Source: Galaxea fascicularis (lineage: Eukaryota > Cnidaria > Anthozoa > Scleractinia > Euphylliidae). Taken from it: a stretch of DNA of 64,000 nt. A program made the translations under genes and the position numbers. How positions within the stretch are numbered: the first letter of the stretch is position 1; each line of letters begins with the position of its first letter. Below the pieces are notes generated by a model. It was not told the origin of the DNA. It saw only the letters and a list, made by a program, of their open reading frames with translations, and did no database searches. Shown piece by piece: positions 18,994 to 32,700 of this stretch. Where the stretch lies: the NCBI GenBank assembly GCA_948470475.1, contig OX419346.1:5143495-5207494 (forward strand), written 5' to 3'.

Positions 18994-20551
18994 CTACTTT
19001 GCCTTTTTCTTCATTTTAGGTTCATTGCAAGGTTCTAGTTCACTGAAAGCCCCAGCTTCGTAAGTAACACCCTCGCGACGGATCCTTAGGTCTTCATCGC
19101 GCTGTTTGGATTGTCTCCGAGCAACTCTGTATTTGCTGTACCGGTCCTGCACTATCTTCTCTGCCTGCTTCACTCTCTCTGAATCACTTCTCCTTGCTCC
19201 TTTCTTAGCACTCTCACCCACAGTTAGCCCAACCTTCTCCATGACAGCATGCTTTTCAGAGGCACCATCTGCACTCTCCTTTTCCAGTGCCACTTGTGTT
19301 TTAAACATTTGTTCCAGACCAGTGAGTTAATGGACTCATTAGCATTCTGGGTATAACCAGCCAAACATCTGGTAAGCAGAGCAGAATCTGTAAGCCAATC
19401 ATAAATCTTGACCAGATGTTCCTTGAACACCTTGTCAAGATGATATGGCTTGTCAGGGCAAGGTAGCCCTTTCTTGTATTTACACCATGAATTTGATGGA
19501 CAATACTGGTGTCTTTCTTTATCTGGCAGCTTCAGACAGTGAAACAACGCAGCCAGAATCTCAGCTTTCATAGGTTGCACAGCTTGAGCTTGATGTCTTT
19601 CTTTACATAGTTGCTAATTGCCTTGCCGTAATATTTTTTTTTAGTTTTTCTGTGGCAGCCTTTGTCAGTCTTCCTTTCTTCCCCTTCATTGGCTTCCCAT
19701 TCCATCATCTAATTTGACTGAGGATTTTTGAAACTCATAGCTTTTTGAAACTCAGCTTTCCCAAGCCTTTTTTGAACATGCCCAATGCGGTCAAGTTTCA
19801 GTGCCCCTGTCATAACCTGCAGTTCCTGCCAGGTGATCCTTTTCCCACTCTTGAAATCCTCTTATCTTCCAGGTGAGCTATTCTTCATCAGTATTTTGGA
19901 AGTTTTCATAACGGTGGCAAGTATCACAGGCACCATAAATGCTCCAAACCGCATTATAGGCCTTTGAGTCTCCATCAGAAATCATCCATCTGTACCTGAT
20001 GAAATCACGCTCACTTCTTCCCCACATCCTTTTCGCACATTCCACACTTGGGCTGGATCCTTTGTAAGAGCCTTCACACTGATGAGTCTGGAGCCATTCT
20101 TCAAATTGGTCTTCAGACAAACGTCCTTTCTTTTGTGCACACAAAATAACCTTCACGTCAAGTACCTTGCCAGTTGCAGCCAAAATAACAAATCCAACAC
20201 AATGATTGAAGGTGTAACCTCAGGTTGACCACGAACCATCAAACTTACTGGAATACTAATTACTGTTTGGCCATCAGCATCAGTGATGTCTTCTTCTTCT
20301 ATTGCCTACTTTCTTGCCTCAGCTTTGCTTAGTGTTAATTCTTTCTGTACCTCCTCCTCGTCAGCCTTGCATAGTACCTCTCCATAACCATACCGGTTTA
20401 AAAATGACGTACTAAATGGCATGCTGACCATTTCACACAATTTGGAAATACCTTCTTTAACAACTCCCATCTGAAAACCACAATGACCTATCTGCCTATT
20501 CAAATCTTTGCCTTCAATTATCCTTAGAGTGATATCGTCTGAAAAGGTTTT
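18994..20551 (-). pseudogene. Mutator-like (MULE) transposase pseudogene
   Basis: Read 5' to 3' on the - strand, pieces in several frames give the hallmarks of the cnidarian/invertebrate Mutator-like transposase family. In order they are: NRQIGHCGFQMGVVKEGISK; a DDE start PVS-F-DGSW near 20,240 with a one-base deletion; GYTFNHCVGFVI...GKVLDVKVI; YRWMISDGDSKAYNAVW (second acidic residue, about 19,945-19,990); IGHVQKRLGKA; HQYCPSNSWCKY; AGYTQNANESINSLVWNKC (about 19,310-19,370); and a basic C-terminus ending near EAGAF. Lesions include a TGA at 20222-20220 and frame changes near 19,870, 19,720-19,580 and 19,290, so it cannot make an intact enzyme. The 5' end is cut off at about 20,550 where the satellite array begins. 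An active copy elsewhere would encode a DNA transposase acting on element ends in the nucleus. Confidence 0.85.
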
Positions 20552-20720
20552 TTAAATGCTTCCAAAACATTATTTCTATTCTTATTTGAGTTGTGTGCAA
20601 TATTTCAGCAAAGTTGAAAATTGGAGCAAAACCCAAAAGGGTTAACCCATGGTTTTGGCTCCAATTTTGAATTTGGCTCAAACTTTGCCTATTTCAAAAA
20701 GCACTCATGAAATGATCTTG
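20552..20720. repeat. Divergent edge monomer of the satellite array
   Basis: First unit of the array. Similarity to the bulk monomer starts at AAATGCTTC near 20,552, with about 10 bases missing (TAAAAACTCC). It differs from bulk monomers at many positions and carries GAAAATTGGAGC where they have GAAATTTTGACC. Its 92-bp dyad (20597-20688) pairs at 31 of 37 arm positions with one gap in my hand alignment, against 29 of 37 in bulk monomers. Confidence 0.8.
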
Positions 20721-23700
20721 AAATGCTTCTAAAAACTCCCAAAACATGATTTCTATTCTTATTTGAGCTGTGTGCAAGATTTGAGCAAAGTTGAAATTTT
20801 GACCAAAACCCAAAGGGGTTAACCCATGGTTTTGGCTCAAATTTGCAATTTGGCTGAAACTTTGCCTATTTCAAAGAGGAGTCTAGAAATGATCTTGAAA
20901 TGCTTCTAAAAACTCCCAAAACATGATTTCTATTCTTATTTGAGCTGTGTGCAAGATTTGAGCAAAGTTGAAATTTTGACCAAAACCCAAAGGGGTTAAC
21001 CCATGGTTTTGGCTCAAATTTGCAATTTGGCTGAAACTTTGCCTATTTCAAAGAGGAGTCTAGAAATGATCTTGAAATGCTTCTAAAAACTCCCAAAACA
21101 TGATTTCTATTCTTATTTGAGCTGTGTGCAAGATTTTAGCAAAGTTGAAATTTTGACCAACACCCAAAGGGGTTAACTCATGGTTTTGTCTCAAATTTGC
21201 ACTTTGGCTGAAACTTTGCCTATTTAAAAGAGGAGTCTAGAAATGATCTTGAAATGCTTCTAAAAACTTCCAAAACATGATTTCTATTCTTATTTGAGCT
21301 GTGTGCAAGATTTTAGCAAAGTTGAAATTTTGACCAACACCCAAAGGGGTTAACCCATGGTTTTGGCTCAAATTTGCAATTTGGCTGAAACTTTGCCTAT
21401 TTCAAAGAGGAGTCTAGAAATGATCTTGAAATGCTTCTAAAAACTCCCAAAACATGATTTCTATTCCTATTTGAGCTGTGTGCAAGATTTTAACAAAGTT
21501 GAAATTTTGACCAAAACCTAAAGGGGTTAACCCATGGTTTTGGCTCAAATTTGCAATTTGGCTGAAACTTTGCCTATTTAAAAGAGGAGTCCAGAAATGA
21601 TCTTGAAATGCTTCTAAAAACTCCCAAAACATGATTTCTATTCTTATTTGAGCTGTGTGCAAGATTTTAGCAAAGTTGAAATTTCGACCAAAACCCGAAG
21701 GGGTTAACCCATGGTTTTGGCTCAAATTTGCTACTTGGCTGAAAAATTTGCCTATTTCAAAGAGGAGTCTAGAAATGATCTTGAAATGCTTCTAAAAACT
21801 CCCAAAACATGATTTCTATTCTTATTTGAGCTGTGTGCAAGATTTTAGCAAAGTTGAAATTTCGACCAAAACCCGAAGGGGTTAACCCATGGTTTTGGCT
21901 CAAATTTGCTACTTGGCTGAAAACTTTGCCTATTTCAAAGAGGAGTCTAGAAATGATCTTGAAATGCTTCTAAAAACTCCCAAAACATGATTTCTATTCT
22001 TATTTGAGCTGTGTGCAAGATTTGAGCAAAGTTGAAATTTTGACCAAAACCCAAAGGGGTTAACCCATGGTTTTGGCTCAAATTTGCAATTTGGCTGAAA
22101 CTTTGCCTATTTCAAAGAGGAGTCTAGAAATGATCTTGAAATGCTTCTAAAAACTCCCAAAACATCATTTCTATTCTTATTTGAGCTGTGTGGAAGATTT
22201 TAGCAAAGTTGAAATTTTGACCAACACCCAAAGGGGTTAACCCATGGTTTTGGCTCAAATTTGCAATTTGGCTGAAACTTTGCCTATTTCAAAGAGGAGT
22301 CTAGAAATGATCTTGAAATGCTTCTAAAAACTCCCAAAACATGATTTCTATTCTTATTTGAGCTGTGTGCAAGATTTGAGCAAAGTTGAAATTTTGACCA
22401 AAACCCAAAGGGGTTAACCCATGGTTTTGGCTCAAATTTGCAATTTGGCTGAAACTTTGCCTATTTCAAAGAGGAGTCTAGAAATGATCTTGAAATGCTT
22501 CTAAAAACTCCCAAAACATGATTTCTATTCTTATTTGAGCTGTGTGCAAGATTTTAGCAAAGTTGAAATTTTGACCAACACCCAAAGGGGTTAACTCATG
22601 GTGTTGTCTCAAATTTGCACTTTGGCTGAAACTTTGCCTATTTAAAAGAGGAGTCTAGAAATGATCTTGAAATGCTTCTAAAAACTTCCAAAACATGATT
22701 TCTATTCTTATTTGAGCTGTGTGCAAGATTTTAGCAAAGTTGAAATTTTGACCAAAACCCAAAGGGGTTAACCCATGGTTTGGGCTCAAATTTGCAATTT
22801 GGCTGAAACTTTGCCTATTTCAAAGAGGAGTCTAGAAATGATCTTGAAATGCTTCTAAAAACTCCCAAAACATGATTTCTTTTCTTATTTGAGCTGTGTG
22901 GAAGATTTTAGCAAAGTTGAAATTTTGACCAACACCCAAAGGGGTTAACCCATGGTTTTGGCTCAAATTTGCAATTTGGCTGAAACTTTGCCTATTTCAA
23001 AGAGGAGTCTAGAAATGATCTTGAAATGCTTCTAAAAACTCCCAAAACATGATTTCTATTCCTATTTGAGCTGTGTGCAAGATTTTAACAAAGTTGAAAT
23101 TTTGACCAAAACCCAAAGGGGTTAACCCATGGTTTTGGCTCAAATTTGCAATTTGGCTGAAACTTTGCCTATTTAAAACAGGAGTCTAGAAGTGATCTTG
23201 AAATGCTTCTAAAAACTCCCAAAACATGATTTCTATTCTTATTTGAGCTGTGTGCAAGATTTTAACAAAGTTAAAATTTTGACCAAAACCCAAAGGGGTT
23301 AACCCATGGTTTGGGCTCAAATTTGCAATTTGGCTGAAACTTTGCCTATTTCAAAGAGGAGTCTAGAAATGATCTTGAAATGCTTCTAAAAACTCCCAAA
23401 ACATGATTTCTATTCTTATTTGAGCTGTGTGCAAGATTTTAGCAAAGTTGAAATTTCGACCAAAACCCGAAGGGGTTAACCCATGGTTTTGGCTCAAATT
23501 TGCTACTTGGCTGAAAACTTTGCCTATTTCAAAGAGGAGTCTAGAAATGATCTTGAAATGCTTCTAAAAACTCCCAAAACATGATTTCTATTCTTATTTG
23601 AGCTGTGTGCAAGATTTTAGCAAAGTTGAAATTTCCAGCAAAACCCAAAGGGGTTAACCCATGGTTTTGGCTCAAATTTGCAATTTGGCTAAAACTTTGC

Positions 23701-26700
23701 CTATTTCAAAGAGGAGTCTAGAAATGATCTTGAAATGCTTCTAAAACCTCCCAAAACATAATTTCTATTCTTATTTGAGCTGTGTGCAAGATTTTAGCAA
23801 AGTTGAAATTTCCAGCAAAACCCAAAGGGGTTAACCCATGGTTTTAGCTCAAATTTGCAATTTGGCTAAAACTTTGCCTATTTCAAAGAGGAGTCTAGAA
23901 ATGATCTTGAAATGCTTCTAAAAACTCCCAAAACATGATTTCTATTCTTATTTGAGCTGTGTGTAAGGTTTAGCAAAGTTGAAATTTTGACTAAAACCCA
24001 AAAGGGTTAACCCATGGTTTTGGCTCAAATTTGCAATTTGGCTGAATCTTTGCCTATTTCAAAGAGGAGTCTAGAAATGATCTTGAAATGCTTCTAAAAA
24101 CTCCCAAAACATGATTTCTATTCTTATTTGAGCTGTGTGGAAGATTTTAGCAAAGTTGAAATTTTGACCAACACCCAAAGGGGTTAACCCATGGTTTTGG
24201 CTCAAATTTGCAATTTGGCTGAAACTTTGCCTATTTCAAAGAGGAGTCTAGAAATGATCTTGAAATGCTTCTAAAAACTCCCAAAACATGATTTCTATTC
24301 TTATTTGAGCTGTGTGCAAGATTTTAGCAAAGTTAAAATTTTGACCAAAACCCAAAGGGGTTAACCCATGGTTTTGGCTCAAATTTGCAATTTGGCTGAA
24401 TCTTTGCCTATTTCAAAGAGGAGTCTAGAAATGATCTTGAAATGCTTCTAAAAACTCCCAAAACATGATTTCTATTCTTATTTGAGCTGTGTGGAAGATT
24501 TTAGCAAAGTTAAAATTTTGAGCAACACCCAAAGGGGTTAACCCATGGTTTTGGCTCAAATTTGCAATTTGGCTGAAACTTTGCCTATTTCAAAGAGGAG
24601 TCTAGAAATGATCTTGAAATGCTTCTAAAAACTCCCAAAACATGATTTCTATTCTTATTTGAGCTGTGTGCAAGATTTTAGCAAAGTTGAAATTTTGACC
24701 AACACCCAAAGGGGTTAACCCATGGTTTTGTCTCAAATTTGCACTTTGGGTGAAACTTTGCCTATTTAAAAGAGGAGTCTAGAAATGATCTTGAAATGCT
24801 TCTAAAAACTTCCAAAACATGATTTCTATTCTTATTTGAGCTGTGTGCAAGATTTTAGCAAAGTTGAAATTTTGACCAAAACCCGAAGGGGTTAACCCAT
24901 GGTTTTGGCTCAAATTTGCAACTTCGCTGAAACTTTGCCTATTTTAAAGAGGAGTCTAGAAATGATCTTGAAATGCTTCTAAAAACTCCCAAAACATGAT
25001 TTCTATTCTTATTTGAGCTGTGTGGAAGATTTTAGCAAAGTTGAAATTTTGACCAAAACCCAAAGGGATTAACCCATGGTTTTGGCTCAAATTTGCAATT
25101 TGGCTGAAACTTTGCCTATTTCAAAGAGGAGTCTAGAAATGATCTTGAAATGCTTCTAAAAACTCCCAAAACATGATTTCTATTCTTATTTGAGCTGTGT
25201 GCAAGATTTTAGCAAAGTTGAAATTTCGAGGAAAACCCAAAGGGGTTAACCCATGGTTTTGGCTCAAATTTGCAATTTGGCTAAAACTTTGCCTATTTCA
25301 AAGAGGAGTCTAGAAATGATCTTGAAATGCTTCTAAAACCTCCCAAAACATGATTTCTATTCTTATTTGAGCTGTGTGCAAAATTTTAGCAAAGTTGAAA
25401 TTTTGACCAACACCCAAAGGGGTTAACTCATGGTTTTGTCTCAAATTTGCACTTTGGCTGAAACTTTGCCTGTTTAAAAGAGGAGTCTAGAAATGATCTT
25501 GAAATGCTTCTAAAAACTTCCAAAACATGATTTCTATTCTTATTTGAGCTGTGTGCAAGATTTTAGCAAAGTTGAAATTTTGACCAAAACCCAAAGGGGT
25601 TAACCCATGGTTTTGGCTCAAATTTGCACTTTGGCTGAAACTTTGCCTATTTCAAAGAGGAGTCTAGAAATGATCTTGAAATGCTTCTAAAAACTCCCAA
25701 AACATGATTTCTATTCTTATTTGAGCTGTGTGCAAGATTTTAGCAAAGTTGAAATTTTGACCAACACCCAAAGGGGTTAACCCATGGTTTTGGCTCAAAT
25801 TTGCAATTTGGCTGAAACTTTGCCTATTTCAAAGAGGAGTCTAGAAATGATCTTGAAATGCTTCTAAAAACTCCCAAAACATGATTTCTATTCTTATTTG
25901 AGCTGTGTGCAAGATTTTAGCAAAGTTAAAATTTTGACCAAAACCCAAAGGGGTTAACCCATGGTTTTGGCTCAAATTTGCAATTTGGCTGAAACTTTGC
26001 CTATTTAAAAGAGGAGTCTAGAAATGATCTTGAAATGCTTCTAAAAACTTCCAAAACATGATTTCTATTCTTATTTGAGCTGTGTGCAAGATTTTAGCAA
26101 AGTTGAAATTTTGACCAAAACCCAAAGGGGTTAACCCATGGTTTTGGCTCAAATTTGCAATTTGGCTGAACCTTTGCCTATTTCAAAGAGGAGTCTAGAA
26201 ATGATCTTGAAATGCTTCTAAAAACTCCCAAAACATGATTTCTATTCTTATTTGAGCTGTGTGTAAGATTTTAGCAAAGTTGAAATTTTGACCAAAACCC
26301 AAAGGGGTTAACCCATGGTTTTGGCTCAAATTTGCAATTTGGCTGAAACTTTGCCTATTTCAAAGAGGAGTCTAGAAATGATCTTGAAATGCTTCTAAAA
26401 ACTCCCAAAACATGATTTCTATTCTTATTTGAGCTGTGTGCAAGATTTTAGCAAAGTTGAAATTTCGACCAAAACCCGAAGGGGTTAACCCATGGTTTTG
26501 GCTCAAATTTGCTACTTGGCTGAAAACTTTGCCTATTTCAAAGAGGAGTCTAGAAATGATCTTGAAATGCTTCTAAAAACTCCCAAAACATTATTTCTAT
26601 TCTTATTTGAGCTGTGTGCAAGATTTTAGCAAAGTTGAAATTTCGAGCAAAACCCAAAGGGGTTAACCCATGGTTTTGGCTCAAATTTGCAATTTGGCTA

Positions 26701-29700
26701 AAACTTTGCCTATTTCAAAGAGGAGTCTAGAAATGATCTTGAAATGCTTCTATAACCTCCCAAAACATGATTTCTATTCTTAATTGAGCTGTGTGCAAGA
26801 TTTTAGCAAAGTTGAAATTTCCAGCAAAACCCAAACGGGTTAACCCATGGTTTTGGCTCAAATTTGCAATTTGGCTGAAACTTTGCCTATTTCAAAGAGG
26901 AGTCTAGAAATGATCTTGAAATGCTTCTAAAAACTCCCAAAACATGATTTCTATTCTTATTTGAGCTGTGTGCAAGATTTTAGCAAAGTTGAAATTTTGA
27001 CCAAAACCCGAAGGGGTTAACCCATGGTTTTGGCTCAAATTTGCTACTTGGCTGAAAACTTTGCCTATTTCAAAGAGGAGTCTAGAAATGATCTTGAAAT
27101 GCTTCTAAAAACTCCCAAAACATGATTTCTATTCTTATTTGAGCTGTGTGCAAGATTTTAGCAAAGTTGAAATTTTGACCAAAACCCAAAGGGGTTAACC
27201 CATGGTTTTGGCTCAAATTTTCAATTTGGCTAAAACTTTGCCTATTTCAAAGAGGAGTCTAGAAATGATCTTGAAATGCTTCTATAACCTCCCAAAACAT
27301 GATTTCTATTCTTATTTGAGCTCTGTGCAAGATTTTAGCAAAGTTGAAATTTCCAGCAAAACCCAAAGGGGTTAACCCATGGTTTTGGCTCAAATTTGCA
27401 ATTTGGCTGAAACTTTGCCTATTTCAAAGAGGAGTCTAGAAATGATCTTGAAATGCTTCTAAAAACTCCCAAAACATGATTTCTATTCTTATTTGAGCTG
27501 TGTGCAAGATTTTAGCAAAGTTGAAATTTTGACCAAAACCCAAAGGGGTTAACCCATGGTTTTGGCTCAAATTTGCTATTTGGCTGAAAACTTTGCCTAT
27601 TTCAAAGAGGAGTCTAAAAATGATCTTGAAATGCTTCTAAAAACTTCCAAAACATCATTTCTATTCTTATTTGAGCTGTGTGCAAGATTTTAGCAAAGTT
27701 GAAATTTTGACCAAAACCCAAAGGGGTTAACCCATGGTTTTGGCTCAAATTTGCAATTTGGCTGAAACTTTGCCTCTTTCAAAGAGGAGTCTAGAAATGA
27801 TCTTGAAATGCTTCTAAAAACTCCCAAAACATGATTTCTATTCTTATTTAAGCTGTGTGCAAGATTTTAGCAAAGTTGAAATTTCGACCAAAACCCGAAG
27901 GGGTTAACCCATGGTTTTGGCTCAAATTTGCTACTTGGCTGAAAACTTTGCCTATTTCAAAGAGGAGTCTAGAAATGATCTTGAAATGCTTCTAAAAACT
28001 CCCAAAACATGATTTCTATTCTTATTTGAGCTGTGTGTAAGATTTTAGCAAAGTTGAAATTTTGACCAAAACCCAAAGGGGTTAACCCATGGTTTTGGCT
28101 CAAATTTGCTACTTGGCTGAAAACTTTGCCTATTTCAAAGAGGAGTCTAGAAATGATCTTGAAATGCTTCTAAAAACTCCCAAAACATGATTTCTATTCT
28201 TATTTGAGCTGTGTGCAAGATTTTAGCAAAGTTGAAATTTCGACCAAAACCCGAAGGGGTTAACCCATGGTTTTGGCTCAAATTTGCTACTTGGCTGAAA
28301 ACTTTGCCTATTTCAAAGAGGAGTCTAGAAATGATCTTGAAATGCTTCTAAAAACTCCCAAAACATGATTTCTATTCTTATTTGAGCTGTGTGCAAGATT
28401 TTAGCAAAGTTGAAATTTTGACCAAAACCCAAAGGGGTTAACCCATGGTTTTGGCTCAAATTTGCAATTTGGCTGAAACTTTGCCTATTTCAAAGAGGAG
28501 TCTAGAAATGATCTTGAAATGCTTCTAAAAACTCCCAAAACATCATTTCTATTCTTATTTGAGCTCTGTGGAAGATTTTAGCAAAGTTGAAATTTTGACC
28601 AACACCCAAAGGGGTTAACCCATGGTTTTGGCTCAAATTTGCAATTTGGCTGAAACTTTGCCTATTTCAAAGAGGAGTCTAGAAATGATCTTGAAATGCT
28701 TCTAAAAACTCCCAAAACATGATTTCTATTCTTATTTGAGCTGTGTGCAAGATTTTAGCAAAGTTGAAATTTTGACCAAAACCCAAAGGGGTTAACCCAT
28801 GGTTTTGGCTCAAATTTGCAATTTGGCTAAAACTTTGCCTATTTCAAAGAGGAGTCTAGAAATGATCTTGAAATGCTTCTAAAAACTCCCAAAACATGAT
28901 TTCTATTCTTATTTGACCTGTGTGCAAGATTTTAGCGAAGTTGAAATTTTGACCAAAACCCGAAGGGGTTAACCCATGGTTTTGGCTCAAATTTGCTACT
29001 TGGCTGAAAACTTTGCCTATTTCAAAGAGGAGTCTAGAAATGATCTTGAAATGCTTCTAAAAACTCCCAAAACATCATTTCTATTCTTATTTGAGCTGTG
29101 TGGAAGATTTTAGCAAAGTTGAAATTTTGACCAACACCCAAAGGGGTTAACCCATGGTTTTGGCTCAAATTTGCAATTTGGCTGAAACTTTGCCTATTTC
29201 AAAGAGGAGTCTAGAAATGATCTTGAAATGCTTCTAAAAACTCCCAAAACATGATTTCTATTCTTATTTGAGCTGTGTGCAAGATTTTAGCAAAGTTGAA
29301 ATTTTGACCAAAACCCAAAGGGGTTAACCCATGGTTTTGGCTCAAATTTGCAATTTGGCTAAAACTTTGCCTATTTCAAAGAGGAGTCTAGAAATGATCT
29401 TGAAATGCTTCTAAAAACTCCCAAAACATGATTTCTATTCTTATTTGACCTGTGTGCAAGATTTTAGCGAAGTTGAAATTTTGACCAACACCCAAAGGGG
29501 TTAACTCATGGTTTTGTCTCAAATTTGCACTTTGGCTGAAACTTTGCCTATTTAAAAGAGGAGTCTAGAAATGATCTTGAAATGCTTCTAAAAACTCCCA
29601 AAACATGATTTCTTTTCTTATTTGAGCTGTGTGGAAGATTTTAGCAAAGTTGAAATTTTGACCAACACCCAAAGGGGTTAACCCATGGTTTTGGCTCAAA

Positions 29701-32700
29701 TTTGCAATTTGGCTGAAACTTTGCCTATTTCAAAGAGGAGTCTAGAAATGATCTTGAAATGCTTCTAAAAACTCCCAAAACATGATTTCTATTCCTATTT
29801 GAGCTGTGTGCAAGATTTTAACAAAGTTGAAATTTTGACCAAAACCCAAAGGGGTTAACCCATGGTTTTGGCTCAAATTTGCAATTTGGCTGAAACTTTG
29901 CCTATTTAAAACAGGAGTCTAGAAATGATCTTGAAATGCTTCTAAAAACTCCCAAAACATGATTTCTATTCTTATTTGAGCTGTGTGCAAGATTTTAACA
30001 AAGTTAAAATTTTGACCAAAACCCAAAGGGGTTAACCCATGGTTTGGGCTCAAATTTGCTACTTGGCTGACAACTTTGCCTATTTCAAAGAGGAGTCTAG
30101 AAATGATCTTGAAATGCTTCTAAAAACTCCCCAAACATGATTTCTATTCTTATTTGAGCTGTGTGCAAGATTTTAGCAAAGTTGAAATTTCGACCAAAAC
30201 CCGAAGGGGTTAACCCATGGTTTTGGCTCAAATTTGCTACTTGGCTGAAAACTTTGCCTATTTCAAAGAGGAGTCTAGAAATGATCTAGAAATGCTTCTA
30301 AAAACTCCCAAAACATGATTTCTATTCTTATTTGAGCTGTGTGCAAGATTTTAGCAAAGTTGAAATTTCCAGCAAAACCCAAAGGGGTTAACCCATGGTT
30401 TTGGCTCAAATTTGCAATTTGGCTAAAACTTTGCCTATTTCAAAGAGGAGTCTAGAAATGATCTTGAAATGCTTCTAAAACCTCCCAAAACATGATTTCT
30501 ATTCTTATTTGAGCTGTGTGCAAGATTTTAGCAAAGTTGAAATTTCCAGCAAAACCCAAAGGGGTTAACCCATGGTTTTAGCTCAAATTTGCAATTTGGC
30601 TAAAACTTTGCCTATTTCAAAGAGGAGTCTAGAAATGATCTTAAAATGCTTCTAAAAACTCCCAAAACATGATTTCTATTCTTATTTGAGCTGTGTGCAA
30701 GATTTTAGCAAAGTTGAAATTTTGACTAAAACCCAAAAGGGTTAACCCATGGTTTTGGCTCAAATTTGCAATTTGGCTGAAACTTTGCCTATTTCAAAGA
30801 GGAGTCTAGAAATGATCTTGAAATGCTTCTAAAAACTCCCAAAACATGATTTCTATTCTTATTTGAGCTGTGTGCAAGATTTTAGCAAAGTTGAAATTTT
30901 GACCAACACCCAAAGGGGTTAACCCATGGTTTTGGCTCAAATTTGCAATTTGGCTGAAACTTTGCCTATTTCAAAGAGGAGTCTAGAAATGATCTTGAAA
31001 TGCTTCTAAAAACTCCCAAAACATGATTTCTATTCTTATTTGAGCTGTGTGGAAGATTTTAGCAAAGTTAAAATTTTGACCAAAACCCAAAGGGGTTAAC
31101 CCATGGTTTTGGCTCAAATTTGCAATTTGGCTGAATCTTTGCCTATTTCAAAGAGGAGTCTAGAAATGATCTTGAAATGCTTCTAAAAACTCCCAAAACA
31201 TGATTTCTTTTCTTATTTGAGCTGTGTGGAAGATTTTAGCAAAGTTAAAATTTTGAGCAACACCCAAAGGGGTTAACCCATGGTTTTGGCTCAAATTTGC
31301 AATTTGGCTGAAACTTTGCCTATTTCAAAGAGGAGTCTAGAAATGATCTTGAAATGCTTCTAAAACCTCCCAAAACATGATTTCTATTCTTATTTGAGCT
31401 GTGTGCAAGATTTTAGCAAAGTTGAAATTTTGACCAAAACCCAAAGAGGTTAACCCATGGTTTTGGCTCAAATTTGCAATTTGGCTGAAACTTTGCCTAT
31501 TTCAAAGAGGAGTCTAGAAATGATCTTGAAATGCTTCTAAAAACTCCCAAAACATGATTTCTATTCTTATTTGAGCTGTGTGCAAGATTTTAGCAAAGTT
31601 GAAATTTTGACCAACACCCAAAGGGGTTAACTCATGGTTTTGTCTCAAATTTGCACTTTGGCTGAAACTTTGCCTATTTAAAAGAGGAGTCTAGAAATGA
31701 TCTTGAAATGGTTCTAAAAACTTCCAAAACATGATTTCTATTCTTATTTGAGCTGTGTGCAAGATTTTAGCAAAGTTGAAATTTTGACCAAAACCCAAAG
31801 GGGTTAACCCATGGTTTTGGCTCAAATTTGCAATTTGGCTGAAACTTTGCCTATTTCAAACAGGAGTCTAGAAATGATCTTGAAATGCTTCTAAAAACTC
31901 CCAAAACATGATTTCTATTCTTATTTGAGCAGTGTGTAAGATTTTAGCAAAGTTGAAATTTTGACCAAAACCCAAAGGGGTTAACCCATGGTTTTGGCTC
32001 AAATTTGCAATTTGGCTGAAACTTTGCCTATTTTAAAGAGGAGTCTAGAAATGATCTTGAAATGCTTCTAAAAACTCCCAAAACATGATTTCTATTCTTA
32101 TTTGAGCTGTGTGCAAGATTTTAGCAAAGTTGAAATTTCGACCAAAACCCGAAGGGGTTAACCCATGGTTTTGGCTCAAATTTGCTACTTGGCTGAAAAC
32201 TTTGCCTATTTCAAAGAGGAGTATAGAAATGATCTTGAAATGCTTCTAAAAACTCCCAAAACATGATTTCTATTCTTATTTGAGCTGTGTGCAAGATTTT
32301 AGCAAAGTTGAAATTTCGAGCAAAACCCAAAGGGGTTAACCCATGGTTTTGGCTCAAATTTGCAATTTGGCTAAAACTTTGCCTATTTCAAAGAGGAGTC
32401 TAGAAATGATCTTGAAATGCTTCTAAAACCTCCCAAAACATGATTTCTATTCTTATTTGAGCTGTGTGCAAGATTTTAGCAAAGTTGAAATTTTCAGCAA
32501 AACCCAAAGGGGTTAACCCATTGTTTTGGCTCAAATTTGCTATTTGGCTGAAACTTTTCCTATTTCAAAGAGGAGTCTAGAAATGATCTTGAAATGCTTC
32601 TAAAAACTCCCAAAACATCATTACTATTCTTATTTGAGCTGTGTGCAAGATTTTAGCAAAGTTGAAATTTTGACCAAAACCCAAAGGGGTTAACCCATGG

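Noticed and set aside
1..20551. tRNA, rRNA or snRNA genes
   Set aside because: Looked for cloverleaf and conserved box sequences by eye and saw none; a covariance-model search was not possible.
21650..21720. CENP-B box in the satellite (TTCGACCAAAACCCG)
   Set aside because: The box needs TTCGNNNNANNCGGG; the unit has CCCG in place of CGGG, and the other strand fits no better. Only a subset of units has the TTCG at all.
21414..21725. 103-codon - strand frame as a gene
   Set aside because: It is two satellite units lacking the usual TGA; the same sequence is interrupted in most other units.
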